Program-made: the position numbers and the translations under genes
Notes under the pieces: model-generated
What the model was told of the DNA's origin: nothing
Database searches by the model: none
Seen by the model: only the letters and a program-made list of their open reading frames with translations
Part shown: positions 1-8,046 of the stretch, one piece after another
Layout of the letters: each line of letters starts with the position of its first letter
Position numbering within the stretch: position 1 is the stretch's first letter
Origin: Mongoliitalea lutea
GTDB taxonomy: Bacteria > Bacteroidota > Bacteroidia > Cytophagales > Cyclobacteriaceae
Assembly: GCF_014652135.1 (NCBI RefSeq)
Contig: NZ_BMYF01000021.1
Coordinates: 1-64,000, forward strand
DNA: 64,000 nt
Direction of reading: 5' to 3'

Positions 1-544
1 TTGACCAGCTTCTGGATTGACTACTGCTGAATTTTTCAGGAATCTCTATACCGAACTGGTAAAGAGTAGCTTTAACCCTGTTCTTTTCAGAGGTTAGCAT
101 TTTGGGCAGTGCAAAGTGTTGCCTCAAAAGCTTTCTGTCAATCTCGATATGGACAGGAGGTACATCAATCCCTTCAAATCCGTTGGAGCGGAGTAATTGA
201 GCCAACTTTCTACTGTCAGATTTATCGGACTTCTGTTGCCTGTCCTTATGACTGGTAGGTACATCCATAGCGTGGACTACCTGGCAGTCTACACCAAGAT
301 TTCTAAGGCTTCTACAAATTGTAAACCCATTGAAACCAGATTCATATACAGCCTTATAATCTGCACTAGGATAATGCTTATTCAGATAAGACACTAAGGA
401 TACAGGGTCTGGATCCCTTGACATGGTCTTGAGTTCGAACTTGTCGGTAAGTAATGTTACCTTCCAACTTTTCAAATGACAATCAATTCCAAGATAAATA
501 GATTGTCCGGTAAATGAATCTTTACTAACTTTAGTAGATGGCAT
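1..544 (-). CDS. IS110-family transposase/recombinase, N-terminal part (runs off window)
   Basis: The minus-strand reading frame opens with ATG at 544 and stays open for 181 codons to the window edge, so only the N-terminal half is visible. It shows the DEDD-type (RuvC-like) catalytic pattern of IS110 recombinases: LGIDCH near residue 20, YESGF near residue 67, and DKSDSRKLA near residue 107. The C-terminal Transposase_20 domain with the catalytic serine lies outside the window. IS110 enzymes catalyse DNA recombination guided by a structured RNA transcribed from a non-coding end of the element. No terminal repeat is needed in this family, so the element boundary upstream of 544 cannot be placed by eye. 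Whether the element is intact is unknown. Confidence 0.88.
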   Translation of the reverse strand, partial: MPSTKVSKDSFTGQSIYLGIDCHLKSWKVTLLTDKFELKTMSRDPDPVSLVSYLNKHYPSADYKAVYESGFNGFTICRSLRNLGVDCQVVHAMDVPTSHKDRQQKSDKSDSRKLAQLLRSNGFEGIDVPPVHIEIDRKLLRQHFALPKMLTSEKNRVKATLYQFGIEIPEKFSSSQSRSWS

Positions 545-610
545 AAGCGTTCTGTATTTAAAGGTTAAGGTTGAAATTCTTCCTTTAATATACGAAATTT
601 AGCTTATGCC
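540..610. repeat. 9-bp inverted repeat bracketing the IS110 start codon region
   Basis: GGCATAAGC at 540-548 is exactly repeated as its reverse complement GCTTATGCC at 602-610, separated by 53 nt. The left arm overlaps the transposase start codon (CAT at 542-544). It could fold in the transposase leader RNA and mask the start codon, or be part of the non-coding IS end. Function is inferred only from position. Confidence 0.5.
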
Positions 611-626
611 TATTTTTCAAACATAA

Positions 627-634
627 TACCTTTG
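627..634 (+). promoter_or_regulatory. Bacteroidota -7 promoter element (TACCTTTG), rightward
   Basis: TACCTTTG matches the Bacteroidota -7 consensus TAnnTTTG. It points right, towards the 3' end of the minus-strand nucleotidyltransferase, where no plus-strand gene follows. No convincing TTTG -33 box is visible. It may be a relic of a gene disrupted by the IS, or belong to the IS end. Confidence 0.35.
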
Positions 635-649
635 CGCCTTAGCGTGACA

Positions 650-666
650 CCCCCCCCCAAAAAAAA
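650..666. repeat. C9-A8 homopolymer junction
   Basis: Nine C residues (650-658) are followed directly by eight A residues (659-666). The A run is the T tract of the adjacent minus-strand terminator. The C run has no evident role and is prone to length variation or sequencing error. Confidence 0.6.
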
Positions 667-712
667 TAGCAACCCTTGAATCCCCTCTTTCAAGCAAGGA
701 GACTCAAGGGTT
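659..712 (-). terminator. Rho-independent terminator of the nucleotidyltransferase gene
   Basis: A 12-bp stem with one mismatch (arms 671-682 and 701-712) is followed on the minus strand, after a short spacer, by eight T residues (659-666). It lies just past the stop codon of the minus-strand gene ending at 719. Confidence 0.75.
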
Positions 713-718
713 TTACTT

Positions 719-1621
719 TTATGACCATAAGTTGGAAGGATATTCACCCTTTTCATGAAGTGCCTTCAAGGCTTCAATCACTCCAGGCTTATCCTCTGTA
801 TACGTTACCCCAAACCATGTCTTGCCGCCTTCTAAGATTTCAAAGGCTGCTTTGCCTGCTTGAATCAGGTTGTTGGCAATAGTCGGTATAAAAAATTCGG
901 ACTTGAGATTTTCCTGGTTAGTGGGAAGAAACTCCTTCCACATGGATTCAATGTCAGAGAATACCGCTGGATGAAAACCCCAGAAATTCATGGAAACAGG
1001 CGTGCCCGTCGCAATCTCCAAAACCTCCCCATCTCCTTTGGCTAGAATTTTCTCTCCTTCACGTGCAATAGCCGTGCGTTCGGTCATGCCAATGAGTTGG
1101 TTAGCGTCATTCATTTCGCAGACTCCTCTAGAAACTGTCCCATTTTCGGATAATACATTCTCAATAGCATAGCCAACCATCGCATGTAAGTTGGGCTGAA
1201 CGCCATTGCTCAAAAACTTTCCTAGTACTTCAAAAGCCTCTTTTCCATAAAAGTCATCTGCATTGATCACAGCAAAGGGTTCGGCGACTGCATCTTTGGC
1301 GCATAACACGGCATGAGCTGTGCCGTAAGGCTTGACACGGGCCGGGTTCTGGAACTCTTCGGGAACAAAAGACTGCAAAGACTGTATCACAAAGTCAACT
1401 TCGATTTTTCCCTTGACCTTTGGTAGTATCAGTTCTTTGGTAGCTTCCAGGATTTCCTCTCGTACGATCAGGACCACTTTTCCAAAGCCAGCTCTGATGG
1501 CATCAAAAATTGAATATTCCAGAATAATTTCTCCGCTTGGTCCAAATCCGTCGATTTGTTTATTTCCTCCATACCTGCTGCCCATTCCGGCAGCCAATAC
1601 TAAAAGTGTTGGTTTTGTCAT
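719..1621 (-). CDS. Sugar-1-phosphate nucleotidyltransferase family protein
   Basis: A 300-residue cytosolic protein with the nucleotidyltransferase fold typical of sugar-nucleotide pyrophosphorylases. The nucleotide-binding signature LAAGMGSRYGG is at residues 9-19, with K21 following. GTAHAVL (about 100-106) and NADDFYG (120-126) carry the base-binding and metal-binding residues (D122/D123). Family members join a nucleoside triphosphate and a sugar phosphate to give a nucleotide sugar plus pyrophosphate. The sequence does not fix the substrate: UTP with a hexose-1-phosphate is plausible, and this Bacteroidota subgroup is usually annotated only as nucleotidyltransferase. It is monocistronic, with its own terminator at 659-712. 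Confidence 0.82.
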   Translation of the reverse strand: MTKPTLLVLAAGMGSRYGGNKQIDGFGPSGEIILEYSIFDAIRAGFGKVVLIVREEILEATKELILPKVKGKIEVDFVIQSLQSFVPEEFQNPARVKPYGTAHAVLCAKDAVAEPFAVINADDFYGKEAFEVLGKFLSNGVQPNLHAMVGYAIENVLSENGTVSRGVCEMNDANQLIGMTERTAIAREGEKILAKGDGEVLEIATGTPVSMNFWGFHPAVFSDIESMWKEFLPTNQENLKSEFFIPTIANNLIQAGKAAFEILEGGKTWFGVTYTEDKPGVIEALKALHEKGEYPSNLWS

Positions 1622-1934
1622 GAAATCAATTGGTTAGTAGAAACGCAAATTTACTCTTTTACGGGTACTTTAAAAGGATTGTGTTTTTTTTGCTTTCATG
1701 AGCCAATTTTTCTTAAAAAATCAATTTTTAGCTAAAGCAGGTATTAAAAATAACTATCTAATTTCAAAAATGTAGTAAAATCATCGAATAAGGATTTATC
1801 TAAATCTTGAAAAAAGAAAAAATGCATAAAATTTGGCATTGATGGTTAAAAAACTGGTCAAAAATATTTTTTTATCAAAAAAACCGCTAGATTAGCATCG
1901 AAAACCTACTAAACCGAATAAAATATTGTAGAAA
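1622..1934. other. AT-rich intergenic region upstream of PII gene
   Basis: This 313-bp spacer separates the divergent nucleotidyltransferase and PII genes. It is very AT-rich with A/T tracts and should hold both promoters. No open frame, clear TAnnTTTG box or repeat stands out. Nitrogen-dependent regulation of PII-amtB would act here, but no specific operator was recognised. Confidence 0.5.
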
Positions 1935-2273
1935 ATGAAAAAAATCGAAGCAATTATTAGAACATCCAAATTTGAGGACATACATAAATGTGTCGCAGGT
2001 TTGGGGGTGAAATTTTTCACCTTCTATGAGGTGAAAGGTATGGGTATGGAACATCCCAAGGTTCAAACCTACAGAGGTATCGCCTATGAACCGGCTTATA
2101 TTCCCCGTACAAAGATTGAAATCGTCACTGCGGATGAGCATGTGGAGGATATTGTCAACTGCATCCTTACCCAAGGTAGAACAGGGGAAGTTGGGGATGG
2201 TAAAATCTTTATTTACGAAGCCTTAGAAGCGTACAGAATCCGAAACAATGATACTGGAGAGGCTGCCTTATAA
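1935..2273 (+). CDS. PII-type nitrogen regulatory protein (GlnB/GlnK family)
   Basis: At 112 residues it has the normal PII length. The N-terminus MKKIEAII and the C-terminal block TGEVGDGKIF (residues 83-92) followed by YRIR are family signatures. The T-loop keeps Y46-R-G-x-x-Y51, where Y51 is the uridylylated tyrosine in proteobacterial PII. Position 39, Gln in E. coli GlnB/GlnK and a ligand for Mg-ATP/2-oxoglutarate, is Glu here (segment GMGMEHP). PII proteins sense ATP/ADP and 2-oxoglutarate and plug the ammonium channel. The gene lies 42 bp before amtB, so GlnK-like control of AmtB is the expected role. No uridylyltransferase gene is in the window. Confidence 0.93.
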   Translation: MKKIEAIIRTSKFEDIHKCVAGLGVKFFTFYEVKGMGMEHPKVQTYRGIAYEPAYIPRTKIEIVTADEHVEDIVNCILTQGRTGEVGDGKIFIYEALEAYRIRNNDTGEAAL

Positions 2274-2315
2274 TTCCGTTTCTTTATCGATCACTCACCT
2301 TTAACGTTCAAACCT

Positions 2316-3548
2316 ATGAATCAAGAAATCTTTACTATAAATAATTTGTGGATGATGGTGGCCACTATTTTGGTTTTCATCATGCACTTGGGCTTTGCTA
2401 GCTTAGAAGCTGGACTGACCCGCGCCAAAAACACGGTAAACATCCTATTTAAAAATACCATTATTCCAGCCATCGGTTTATTGACTTATGCCTTTATTGG
2501 CTTTAATTTAATGTATCCGGGAGATGACTTTGTGGGTAGTTTCTTTGGCTTTGCCGGAATCGGCCTGTCTTTACCTGAAGGCTGGAGTACCTCTGAATAC
2601 AATGAAGGATATACCTTTTTTACTGACTTTATTTTCCAGGCCATGTTTGCAGCTACTGCCGCGACTATTGTGTCAGGTGCTGTTGCCGAAAGGATCAAAT
2701 TAGGACCATTTATCTTCTTCTCTTTGCTCTATGTGGGCATCTGTTATCCAATCGTGGGTATGTGGAAGTGGGGAGGAGGGTTCTTGGATGCACTGGATAT
2801 TCCTTTCTATGATTTTGCTGGTTCTACCATCGTGCACTCCGTCGGAGGATGGGGGGCTTTGGTGGGAGCATTTTTGCTAGGGCCAAGGTTAGGAAAATAC
2901 ACGGCAGATGGTATGAAGCCTATTCCTGGGCACAATATCCCAATGGCCACTATCGGTGTGTTCTTGCTATGGTTTGGCTGGTTTGGATTTAATGGAGGTT
3001 CCGTGTTGACCGCCGATCCGGGAACGGTATCCTTGGTCTTTGTAACCACCGCCATTGCGGGGGCAGCGGGAGCTTTTGGAGCTTTGATTGCCTCGTACCT
3101 GAAGTTTAAAACATATGATATCACCATGGTGTTAAATGGTGTGTTGGCAGGGTTAGTGTCCATCACAGCAGGAGCCGATCTGATGGGTGTAGGTGAAGCT
3201 GCTATCATCGGATTTATCGGAGGAACTTTAGTAGTCTTTGCAGTGGTGTTCTTTGATAGAATCAAAATTGATGATCCGGTAGGTGCTATTTCTGTTCACT
3301 TAATCTGTGGGGTTTGGGGAACCTTAGCTGTAGGGTTGTTTGGAGATTTAGCAGGAATGGGCCAAGTATGGTCCCAATTGATCGGTATTGGTGTAGTGGG
3401 TGCTTTCTGTGTGGGGACTTCTTGGTTGATTTTCTTTAGTTTGAAGAAAACTATCGGAATTCGTGTAGATGAGCGGGAGGAATTAGAAGGGTTGGATATC
3501 AACGAGCATAGCATGTCAGCCTACCCTGATTTTGCAACAAAAGATTAA
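2316..3548 (+). CDS. amtB: Ammonium transporter
   Basis: A 410-residue polytopic inner-membrane protein of the Amt/Mep/Rh family with about 11 membrane segments. The twin pore histidines are H174 (in STIVHSVGGWG) and H328 (in AISVHLICGVWG), and the conserved aspartate D166 precedes the first. The cytosolic tail holds the conserved GLDINEH...AY block that contacts PII. It conducts ammonium/ammonia into the cell. It follows the PII gene in the same orientation and the pair ends at a bidirectional terminator, so it is a two-gene operon probably induced under nitrogen limitation (inference). Confidence 0.95.
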   Translation: MNQEIFTINNLWMMVATILVFIMHLGFASLEAGLTRAKNTVNILFKNTIIPAIGLLTYAFIGFNLMYPGDDFVGSFFGFAGIGLSLPEGWSTSEYNEGYTFFTDFIFQAMFAATAATIVSGAVAERIKLGPFIFFSLLYVGICYPIVGMWKWGGGFLDALDIPFYDFAGSTIVHSVGGWGALVGAFLLGPRLGKYTADGMKPIPGHNIPMATIGVFLLWFGWFGFNGGSVLTADPGTVSLVFVTTAIAGAAGAFGALIASYLKFKTYDITMVLNGVLAGLVSITAGADLMGVGEAAIIGFIGGTLVVFAVVFFDRIKIDDPVGAISVHLICGVWGTLAVGLFGDLAGMGQVWSQLIGIGVVGAFCVGTSWLIFFSLKKTIGIRVDEREELEGLDINEHSMSAYPDFATKD

Positions 3549-3575
3549 ATACAATTGACTATAGCCATTATATGC

Positions 3576-3610
3576 AAAAAGCCGGGATGATTTTCATGCC
3601 GGCTTTTTTC
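3576..3610. terminator. Bidirectional Rho-independent terminator between amtB and nadC
   Basis: A GCCGG/CCGGC stem flanked by A5 on one side and T6 on the other lies between the converging stop codons of amtB (plus) and nadC (minus), and can terminate both. Confidence 0.85.
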
Positions 3611-3611
3611 G

Positions 3612-4472
3612 TTAAAAGGCTTTTAAGCTAATATCGAGAGATTTTACCGTATGGGTCAACGCTCCAACCGAAATAAAATCAACGCCACATTCCGCCACAT
3701 CGGCTAGCGTCTCTTCGGTAATGCCCCCCGATGCTTCTACGAGGTATTTTCCATCAATAAGGTTTACTGCTTGTGTCATGGTAGCAATGTCCATATTATC
3801 CAACATGATGAAGTCTATGCCTCCAATTTCCAAGACCTGAGCGACTTCATCCAAGCTACGGGTTTCTACTTCAATTTTCAGATCCAACTGATGCGTACGT
3901 AGATACTCTTTCGTATTGGCAATGGCTTGTGCAATCCCTCCTGCAAAGTCAATATGATTGTCTTTAAGCATCACCATATCGTATAAAGCAAAGCGATGAT
4001 TCACTCCGCCTCCTATAGCTACAGCCCACTTTTCCATCATGCGGAAATTAGGGGTTGTCTTTCGGGTATCCAGTAATTTGGCTTTGGTGTGTGCTATTTT
4101 TTCTGTTAGGTAAGCAGTTTTTGTAGCAATGCCACTCATACGCTGCATGCAATTGAGGACCAGGCGCTCTGTACTCAAAATGGAGGAGGCTTTTCCCCGT
4201 ACGATCAATCCAATATCTCCAGGATTAACTTTTGCCCCATCAGGGATGAATCGCTCTACCTGAAGGCTTGGGTCGTATTGATGAAAAATCTGCTCCGCCA
4301 GGTCCATGCCTGCTAAAACACCGGCCTCTTTGATGATCAGTCTTGCCTGACCGGTACGGTTTGGGTCAAAAGCGGCCAAGGAGGAATAATCTCCTGGGCC
4401 TATGTCTTCCTGTAAGGCAGCATGGATAAACGCTTGAATGCGTGCTGTGGTTAAGTAAGGTAAGTTTTTCAC
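3612..4472 (-). CDS. nadC: Nicotinate-nucleotide pyrophosphorylase (quinolinate phosphoribosyltransferase, carboxylating)
   Basis: A 286-residue cytosolic enzyme of NAD biosynthesis. It converts quinolinate and PRPP to nicotinate mononucleotide, CO2 and pyrophosphate. Family signatures in order: EDIGPGDYSS near residue 22, the substrate-binding run LDTRKTTPNFR near 135, GGGVNHRFALYD with MLKDNH near 155-175, and the C-terminal barrel motifs LDNMD and EASGGI. Length matches the family. It is preceded on the same strand by a DUF4783 gene (25-bp gap), an arrangement common in Bacteroidota as far as I recall. nadA and nadB are not in this window. Confidence 0.95.
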   Translation of the reverse strand: MKNLPYLTTARIQAFIHAALQEDIGPGDYSSLAAFDPNRTGQARLIIKEAGVLAGMDLAEQIFHQYDPSLQVERFIPDGAKVNPGDIGLIVRGKASSILSTERLVLNCMQRMSGIATKTAYLTEKIAHTKAKLLDTRKTTPNFRMMEKWAVAIGGGVNHRFALYDMVMLKDNHIDFAGGIAQAIANTKEYLRTHQLDLKIEVETRSLDEVAQVLEIGGIDFIMLDNMDIATMTQAVNLIDGKYLVEASGGITEETLADVAECGVDFISVGALTHTVKSLDISLKAF

Positions 4473-4497
4473 AGCGCAAAGGTAGGGATATTTGCGA

Positions 4498-4905
4498 TTA
4501 GTCCTTGATGATGTCTAATGCAAAGATGGTAAATGCGTCTTTTTCAGACCTTGCTTTGATGAGAATTTTGAAGCGCTGATCTAGGGAGAAGTAATGGCCC
4601 ATATTTGCGGTAATATCCTGACTTCCTGCGCTTCTATTGAGCAAGTTGAAGTCTTGAGGTGGATATTTTCTGAAAAAATCACGCATGACCTGTTCGGCTT
4701 GATTTCTGGAGTAAATACCCGAATTTCCGCTGATATTTATTTCCACGCGGGAGCCAAAGTAATGGGAGAGTTCCTTGCTGGATCCGTTTTTGAAGCTGTA
4801 GGCCAATTCTTCCAAGTCATTGTGTACAGTCACAGCACTTGGCTGACTCCACAATGGAAGAATCAAAAGACTTAAAACGATAATAAAGGTACTCAGGTTT
4901 GTCAT
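4498..4905 (-). CDS. DUF4783 family periplasmic protein
   Basis: A 135-residue protein with an N-terminal hydrophobic signal segment (residues 1-20, ending near LWSQ). The rest is a small alpha+beta domain resembling an NTF2-like fold, matching Bacteroidota DUF4783 proteins by pattern (HNDLEELAYSFKNGSSKELS at the start, LDQRFKILI near the end). Function is unknown. It lies 25 bp upstream of nadC on the same strand and is probably co-transcribed; whether it has anything to do with NAD synthesis cannot be told. Family assignment is from recall. Confidence 0.72.
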   Translation of the reverse strand: MTNLSTFIIVLSLLILPLWSQPSAVTVHNDLEELAYSFKNGSSKELSHYFGSRVEINISGNSGIYSRNQAEQVMRDFFRKYPPQDFNLLNRSAGSQDITANMGHYFSLDQRFKILIKARSEKDAFTIFALDIIKD

Positions 4906-5036
4906 GATGAAGGTAGTTAAACAAATATTAAGCCAAAAAGAGAAAAAATATTTCAGTGCTAATTTTGTGGTATAGCTAAAGAATAGGCATTTTTACGCTC
5001 TCTTTAATTTTTGTTTGAATAAAACACACATGCGAC

Positions 5037-6563
5037 ATGAATAAGAAAGTTGTTTTAATGATTTTGGACGGTTGGGGTTTGGGTACCAATCCAGCAGTAT
5101 CTGCCATAGAAAAGGCGCAGACTCCATTCATGGACAGTCTATTTAAAACATACCCACATAGTAAGCTGGATGCCTCCGGTTTGGCGGTAGGTTTGCCTGA
5201 GGGTCAAATGGGGAATTCAGAAGTGGGGCATATGAATATCGGTGCCGGAAGAGTAGTCTATCAGGATCTGGTAAAAATCAATAAAGCTGTTGAAGAAGGC
5301 GATTTAAATACGCATCCGGTCTTGCAGGAAGCCTTTGCCTATGCCAAGGAGCAATCCAAAGATGTACACTTTATTGGATTGGTGTCGGATGGTGGGGTTC
5401 ATGCACATATCAATCATCTGAAAGGTCTATGCGATGCTGCTAAAGCAAATGGCTTGCAAGAGGCCTTTATCCATGTGTTTACGGATGGGAGAGATACTGA
5501 CCCCAAAGGTGGGTTGGGATATGTAACCGAATTACAGGAACATTTAAAAAATTCTGTTGGGACCATTGCATCGGTGGTTGGCAGATACTATTCCATGGAT
5601 CGTGATAAGCGCTGGGAGCGGGTGAAGTTGGCCTATGACGCTTTGGTGAAAGGTGTGGGTGAGCGTTCCAAAGACATCAAAGCTGCCATTGCCAAGTCTT
5701 ACGATAATGGTGTCACAGATGAGTTTATCCGTCCAATTATTCAAGCCAATGGAGAAAACAAGCCAGTAGCGACGATCAAAGAAGGAGATGTAGTCATTTG
5801 TTTCAATTTCAGGACAGATCGTGGAAGAGAGATTACGCAGGTATTGACTCAAGAGGACTTTGAGGATTACAGCATGAAAAAGATGAATCTCCATTATGTA
5901 ACCTTTACCAACTATGATGATACGTTTAAAGGGGTAAAGGTCTTATTTGAGAAAGATAATTTGAATAACACCCTTGGGGCAGTCTTGGAAAAAGCGGGGA
6001 AAAAACAAATCCGAATTGCTGAAACAGAAAAATACCCACATGTGACTTTTTTCTTCTCGGGAGGAAGAGAGGTGGCTTTTGAGGGAGAAAGCAGAATTTT
6101 ATGTCCTTCTCCAAAGGTGGCTACTTATGACCTGAAGCCTGAAATGGCAGCTTTCGAAATCGCCTCCAAAATCAAAACCGAATTGCGTAAAAAAGAAGTG
6201 GACTTTGTTTGTTTGAATTTTGCCAATGCGGATATGGTAGGACATACAGGGGTGTTTGATGCAGCAGTCAAAGCCTGTGAAGCGGTGGATGCCTGTGCCA
6301 AGCAAGTGATAGAACAAGCCTTGGAAAGTGGCTACACCACCATTGTTATCGCAGACCATGGAAATTCTGACATGATGATCAATGAAGATGGTAGCCCGAA
6401 TACGGCCCATACAACCAATCTAGTGCCGTGCATCATGGTGGACAAGGAAGATGTTCTGAAAGTGAAGGATGGCAAGCTAGGAGACCTAGCGCCGACAATT
6501 CTCTCACTTATGGGTATTGATGCACCTGCAGAAATGACCGGAGATAATTTATTAGTGGGATGA
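5037..6563 (+). CDS. gpmI: 2,3-bisphosphoglycerate-independent phosphoglycerate mutase
   Basis: A 508-residue cytosolic, Mn-dependent glycolytic enzyme interconverting 3- and 2-phosphoglycerate. It belongs to the alkaline phosphatase superfamily. Visible active-site elements are LDGWG with D11, GNSEVGH with the phosphorylated serine S61, FTDGRDT near residue 150, DMVGHTG near 400, and DHGNSDMM near 442. Length is normal for the family. The stop codon overlaps the start of the following lipoprotein gene (ATGA), so the two are translationally coupled. Confidence 0.96.
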   Translation: MNKKVVLMILDGWGLGTNPAVSAIEKAQTPFMDSLFKTYPHSKLDASGLAVGLPEGQMGNSEVGHMNIGAGRVVYQDLVKINKAVEEGDLNTHPVLQEAFAYAKEQSKDVHFIGLVSDGGVHAHINHLKGLCDAAKANGLQEAFIHVFTDGRDTDPKGGLGYVTELQEHLKNSVGTIASVVGRYYSMDRDKRWERVKLAYDALVKGVGERSKDIKAAIAKSYDNGVTDEFIRPIIQANGENKPVATIKEGDVVICFNFRTDRGREITQVLTQEDFEDYSMKKMNLHYVTFTNYDDTFKGVKVLFEKDNLNNTLGAVLEKAGKKQIRIAETEKYPHVTFFFSGGREVAFEGESRILCPSPKVATYDLKPEMAAFEIASKIKTELRKKEVDFVCLNFANADMVGHTGVFDAAVKACEAVDACAKQVIEQALESGYTTIVIADHGNSDMMINEDGSPNTAHTTNLVPCIMVDKEDVLKVKDGKLGDLAPTILSLMGIDAPAEMTGDNLLVG

Positions 6564-7150
6564 GTTATGCTATGAAAAAGTCAGCAACCCGGTATTATTA
6601 TTTCTTTGCATGCATTCTTTTCTTCATTGGTGTACAAGCTTGTAATCCTGCTTCAAGGGAAGCCTCTGAGGCTGATGAACCTGCTTATTTCCCTATGAAG
6701 GAATATGTAGAAGTCTTGGCGGAACAATTGTCGGGTAAAAATGTAGCCCGACAAATCACTGTTAACGGGGAAACGGAACGGAAGGAGGATTTATTCGAGT
6801 TGGAAGATTGGCTCAATGAATTTGATTTCTTTATCCAAAATGATATCAACCGTCCTGCCTTGGCCTCCGCGTATGCTACTACCCGAAGTGAGGAATACCT
6901 GATTCATGAATTAAAGGAAGGAGAAAAAAATAAGACCCGTAAATTGGTGGTGCGTTATGAAGACGGCCAAGTAAAGGAGTTAAGCTTTTTTGAAAAGAAA
7001 GAAAATTTCTTTTACACCTCAGAAATCAGAGGGGTCATGTTTTTCAATTCAGGGGACGGTTATTTGAGCCATTACTTGGTTGAGAGCTTCCAGGACGTGA
7101 TTTGGTCCAAGCCTAATCGCATGGTCGTGCAAGGATATGTGCGCTATTGA
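6560..7150 (+). CDS. Conserved hypothetical lipoprotein
   Basis: A 196-residue protein starting inside the gpmI stop codon (ATGA overlap), or alternatively at the ATG at 6572. The N-terminus has a lysine-containing region, a hydrophobic stretch and a lipobox ending at IGVQAC, so it is probably a lipoprotein. The mature part is charged with alternating beta-like segments (NRMVVQGYVRY at the end) and no recognised motif. The tight overlap suggests an operon with gpmI but not a shared function. No family recognised. Confidence 0.7.
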   Translation: MSYAMKKSATRYYYFFACILFFIGVQACNPASREASEADEPAYFPMKEYVEVLAEQLSGKNVARQITVNGETERKEDLFELEDWLNEFDFFIQNDINRPALASAYATTRSEEYLIHELKEGEKNKTRKLVVRYEDGQVKELSFFEKKENFFYTSEIRGVMFFNSGDGYLSHYLVESFQDVIWSKPNRMVVQGYVRY

Positions 7151-7222
7151 GAAGGATTGATTGAAAAGGTTGTGGATTTAAACTGTGGTTTTGAGAACTT
7201 TATCGAAAAAAATAAAATCAAC

Positions 7223-7254
7223 TTTTGTTAATTCGAGCAAAAGTCCGATATTTG
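7223..7254 (+). promoter_or_regulatory. Promoter of rpmB-rpmG operon
   Basis: A TTTTG box at 7223-7227 is followed after 19 bp by GATATTTG (7247-7254), one mismatch from the Bacteroidota -7 consensus TAnnTTTG. The spacing fits the usual -33/-7 arrangement. The predicted start is about 38 nt before the rpmB start codon. Confidence 0.6.
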
Positions 7255-7298
7255 CAGACTCAATTTAAAAAACGTCTATACTATTACGACAATATATC

Positions 7299-7541
7299 AT
7301 GGCAAAAGTTTGTGACATCACCGGTAAAAGACCTCGAGTAGGTAACAACGTATCGCACGCGAACAACAAAACCAAGCGTATGTTTTATCCAAACCTACAC
7401 AAAAAGAACTTCTACATTCCAGAAGAAGATGCTTGGATTACGTTGAAAGTTTGTTCCAAGGCTTTGAGAACAATCAACAAAAAAGGCGTTAGCGCCGTTT
7501 TGAAAGATGCTCAGGCTAAAGGTATGATCATCATTAAATAA
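7299..7541 (+). CDS. rpmB: 50S ribosomal protein L28 (bL28)
   Basis: An 80-residue basic protein of the large ribosomal subunit. The N-terminal block VCDITGKRPRVGNNVSHANN and the following KTKR stretch are diagnostic for bL28. The first Cys of a possible zinc-type site is present but no full CxxC set is visible. It is first in an rpmB-rpmG-DUF4295 cluster typical of Bacteroidota, followed by ftsY. Confidence 0.97.
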   Translation: MAKVCDITGKRPRVGNNVSHANNKTKRMFYPNLHKKNFYIPEEDAWITLKVCSKALRTINKKGVSAVLKDAQAKGMIIIK

Positions 7542-7576
7542 TCAGTCAGGTTAACGCATATAAATACTAGGAAGCG

Positions 7577-7759
7577 ATGGCTAAGAAAGGTAACAGAGTA
7601 CAAGTGATTATGGAGTGCACAGAGCATAAGGATTCTGGCCTTCCAGGTACTTCAAGATACATCACAACAAAAAACCGTAAGAATACGACTACACGATTGG
7701 AATTGAAAAAATACAACCCAATCATGAAGAAAATGACGGTTCACAAAGAAATTAAGTAA
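7577..7759 (+). CDS. rpmG: 50S ribosomal protein L33 (bL33)
   Basis: A 60-residue basic protein matching bL33: [25 protein letters not shown], and the C-terminal RLELKKYNP. Only a single Cys is left of the zinc-binding set, so this is the zinc-free (C-minus) form. It lies 35 bp after rpmB and is co-transcribed with it. Confidence 0.97.
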   Translation: MAKKGNRVQVIMECTEHKDSGLPGTSRYITTKNRKNTTTRLELKKYNPIMKKMTVHKEIK

Positions 7760-7803
7760 TTAGGCACGGTGTTGTCAAAAACAACCTTTAATTCTCCAAA
7801 GAT

Positions 7804-7956
7804 ATGGCAAAGAAAGTAGTAGCGACTCTAAAGAAAGAAGGTGGTGTAACGTATGCTAAAGTTATCAGAGCAGTAAAATCTGACAAAACTGGTGCTTACA
7901 CCTTCAAAGAAGAAATGGTTCCAACCACTATGGTTCAGGAAACGTTGAAGAAATAA
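7804..7956 (+). CDS. DUF4295 small basic protein, probably ribosome-associated
   Basis: A 50-residue ORF (ATG 7804, TAA 7954-7956). It begins MAKKVVATLKKEGG and ends TTMVQETLKK, with many Lys residues and no Cys, which fits the DUF4295 family found downstream of rpmG in Bacteroidota. Its position in the rpmB-rpmG operon suggests a ribosomal role; a lineage-specific large-subunit protein (bL38) was reported from a Flavobacterium ribosome structure and may be this family, though I cannot confirm the match here. It is followed by a hairpin around 7977-8012 and then ftsY. Confidence 0.85.
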   Translation: MAKKVVATLKKEGGVTYAKVIRAVKSDKTGAYTFKEEMVPTTMVQETLKK

Positions 7957-7978
7957 GAATTTATTTCGATAAAATTCG

Positions 7979-8014
7979 AAATGTCCCTTCGAGCAATGAC
8001 TTGAAGGGACATTT
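7979..8014 (+). terminator. Candidate terminator after rpmB-rpmG-DUF4295
   Basis: AAATGTCCCTTC and GAAGGGACATTTT flank a short loop in the DUF4295-ftsY gap. The perfect 12-bp stem ends in a short T run. It probably ends or attenuates the ribosomal transcript before ftsY. Confidence 0.65.
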
Positions 8015-8046
8015 TCATTATATTCGGGCTTCAATTACATAACATT

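Noticed and set aside
1622-1934. Riboswitch or leader RNA before PII-amtB
   Set aside because: Only A/T tracts; no stable conserved-looking fold visible by eye.
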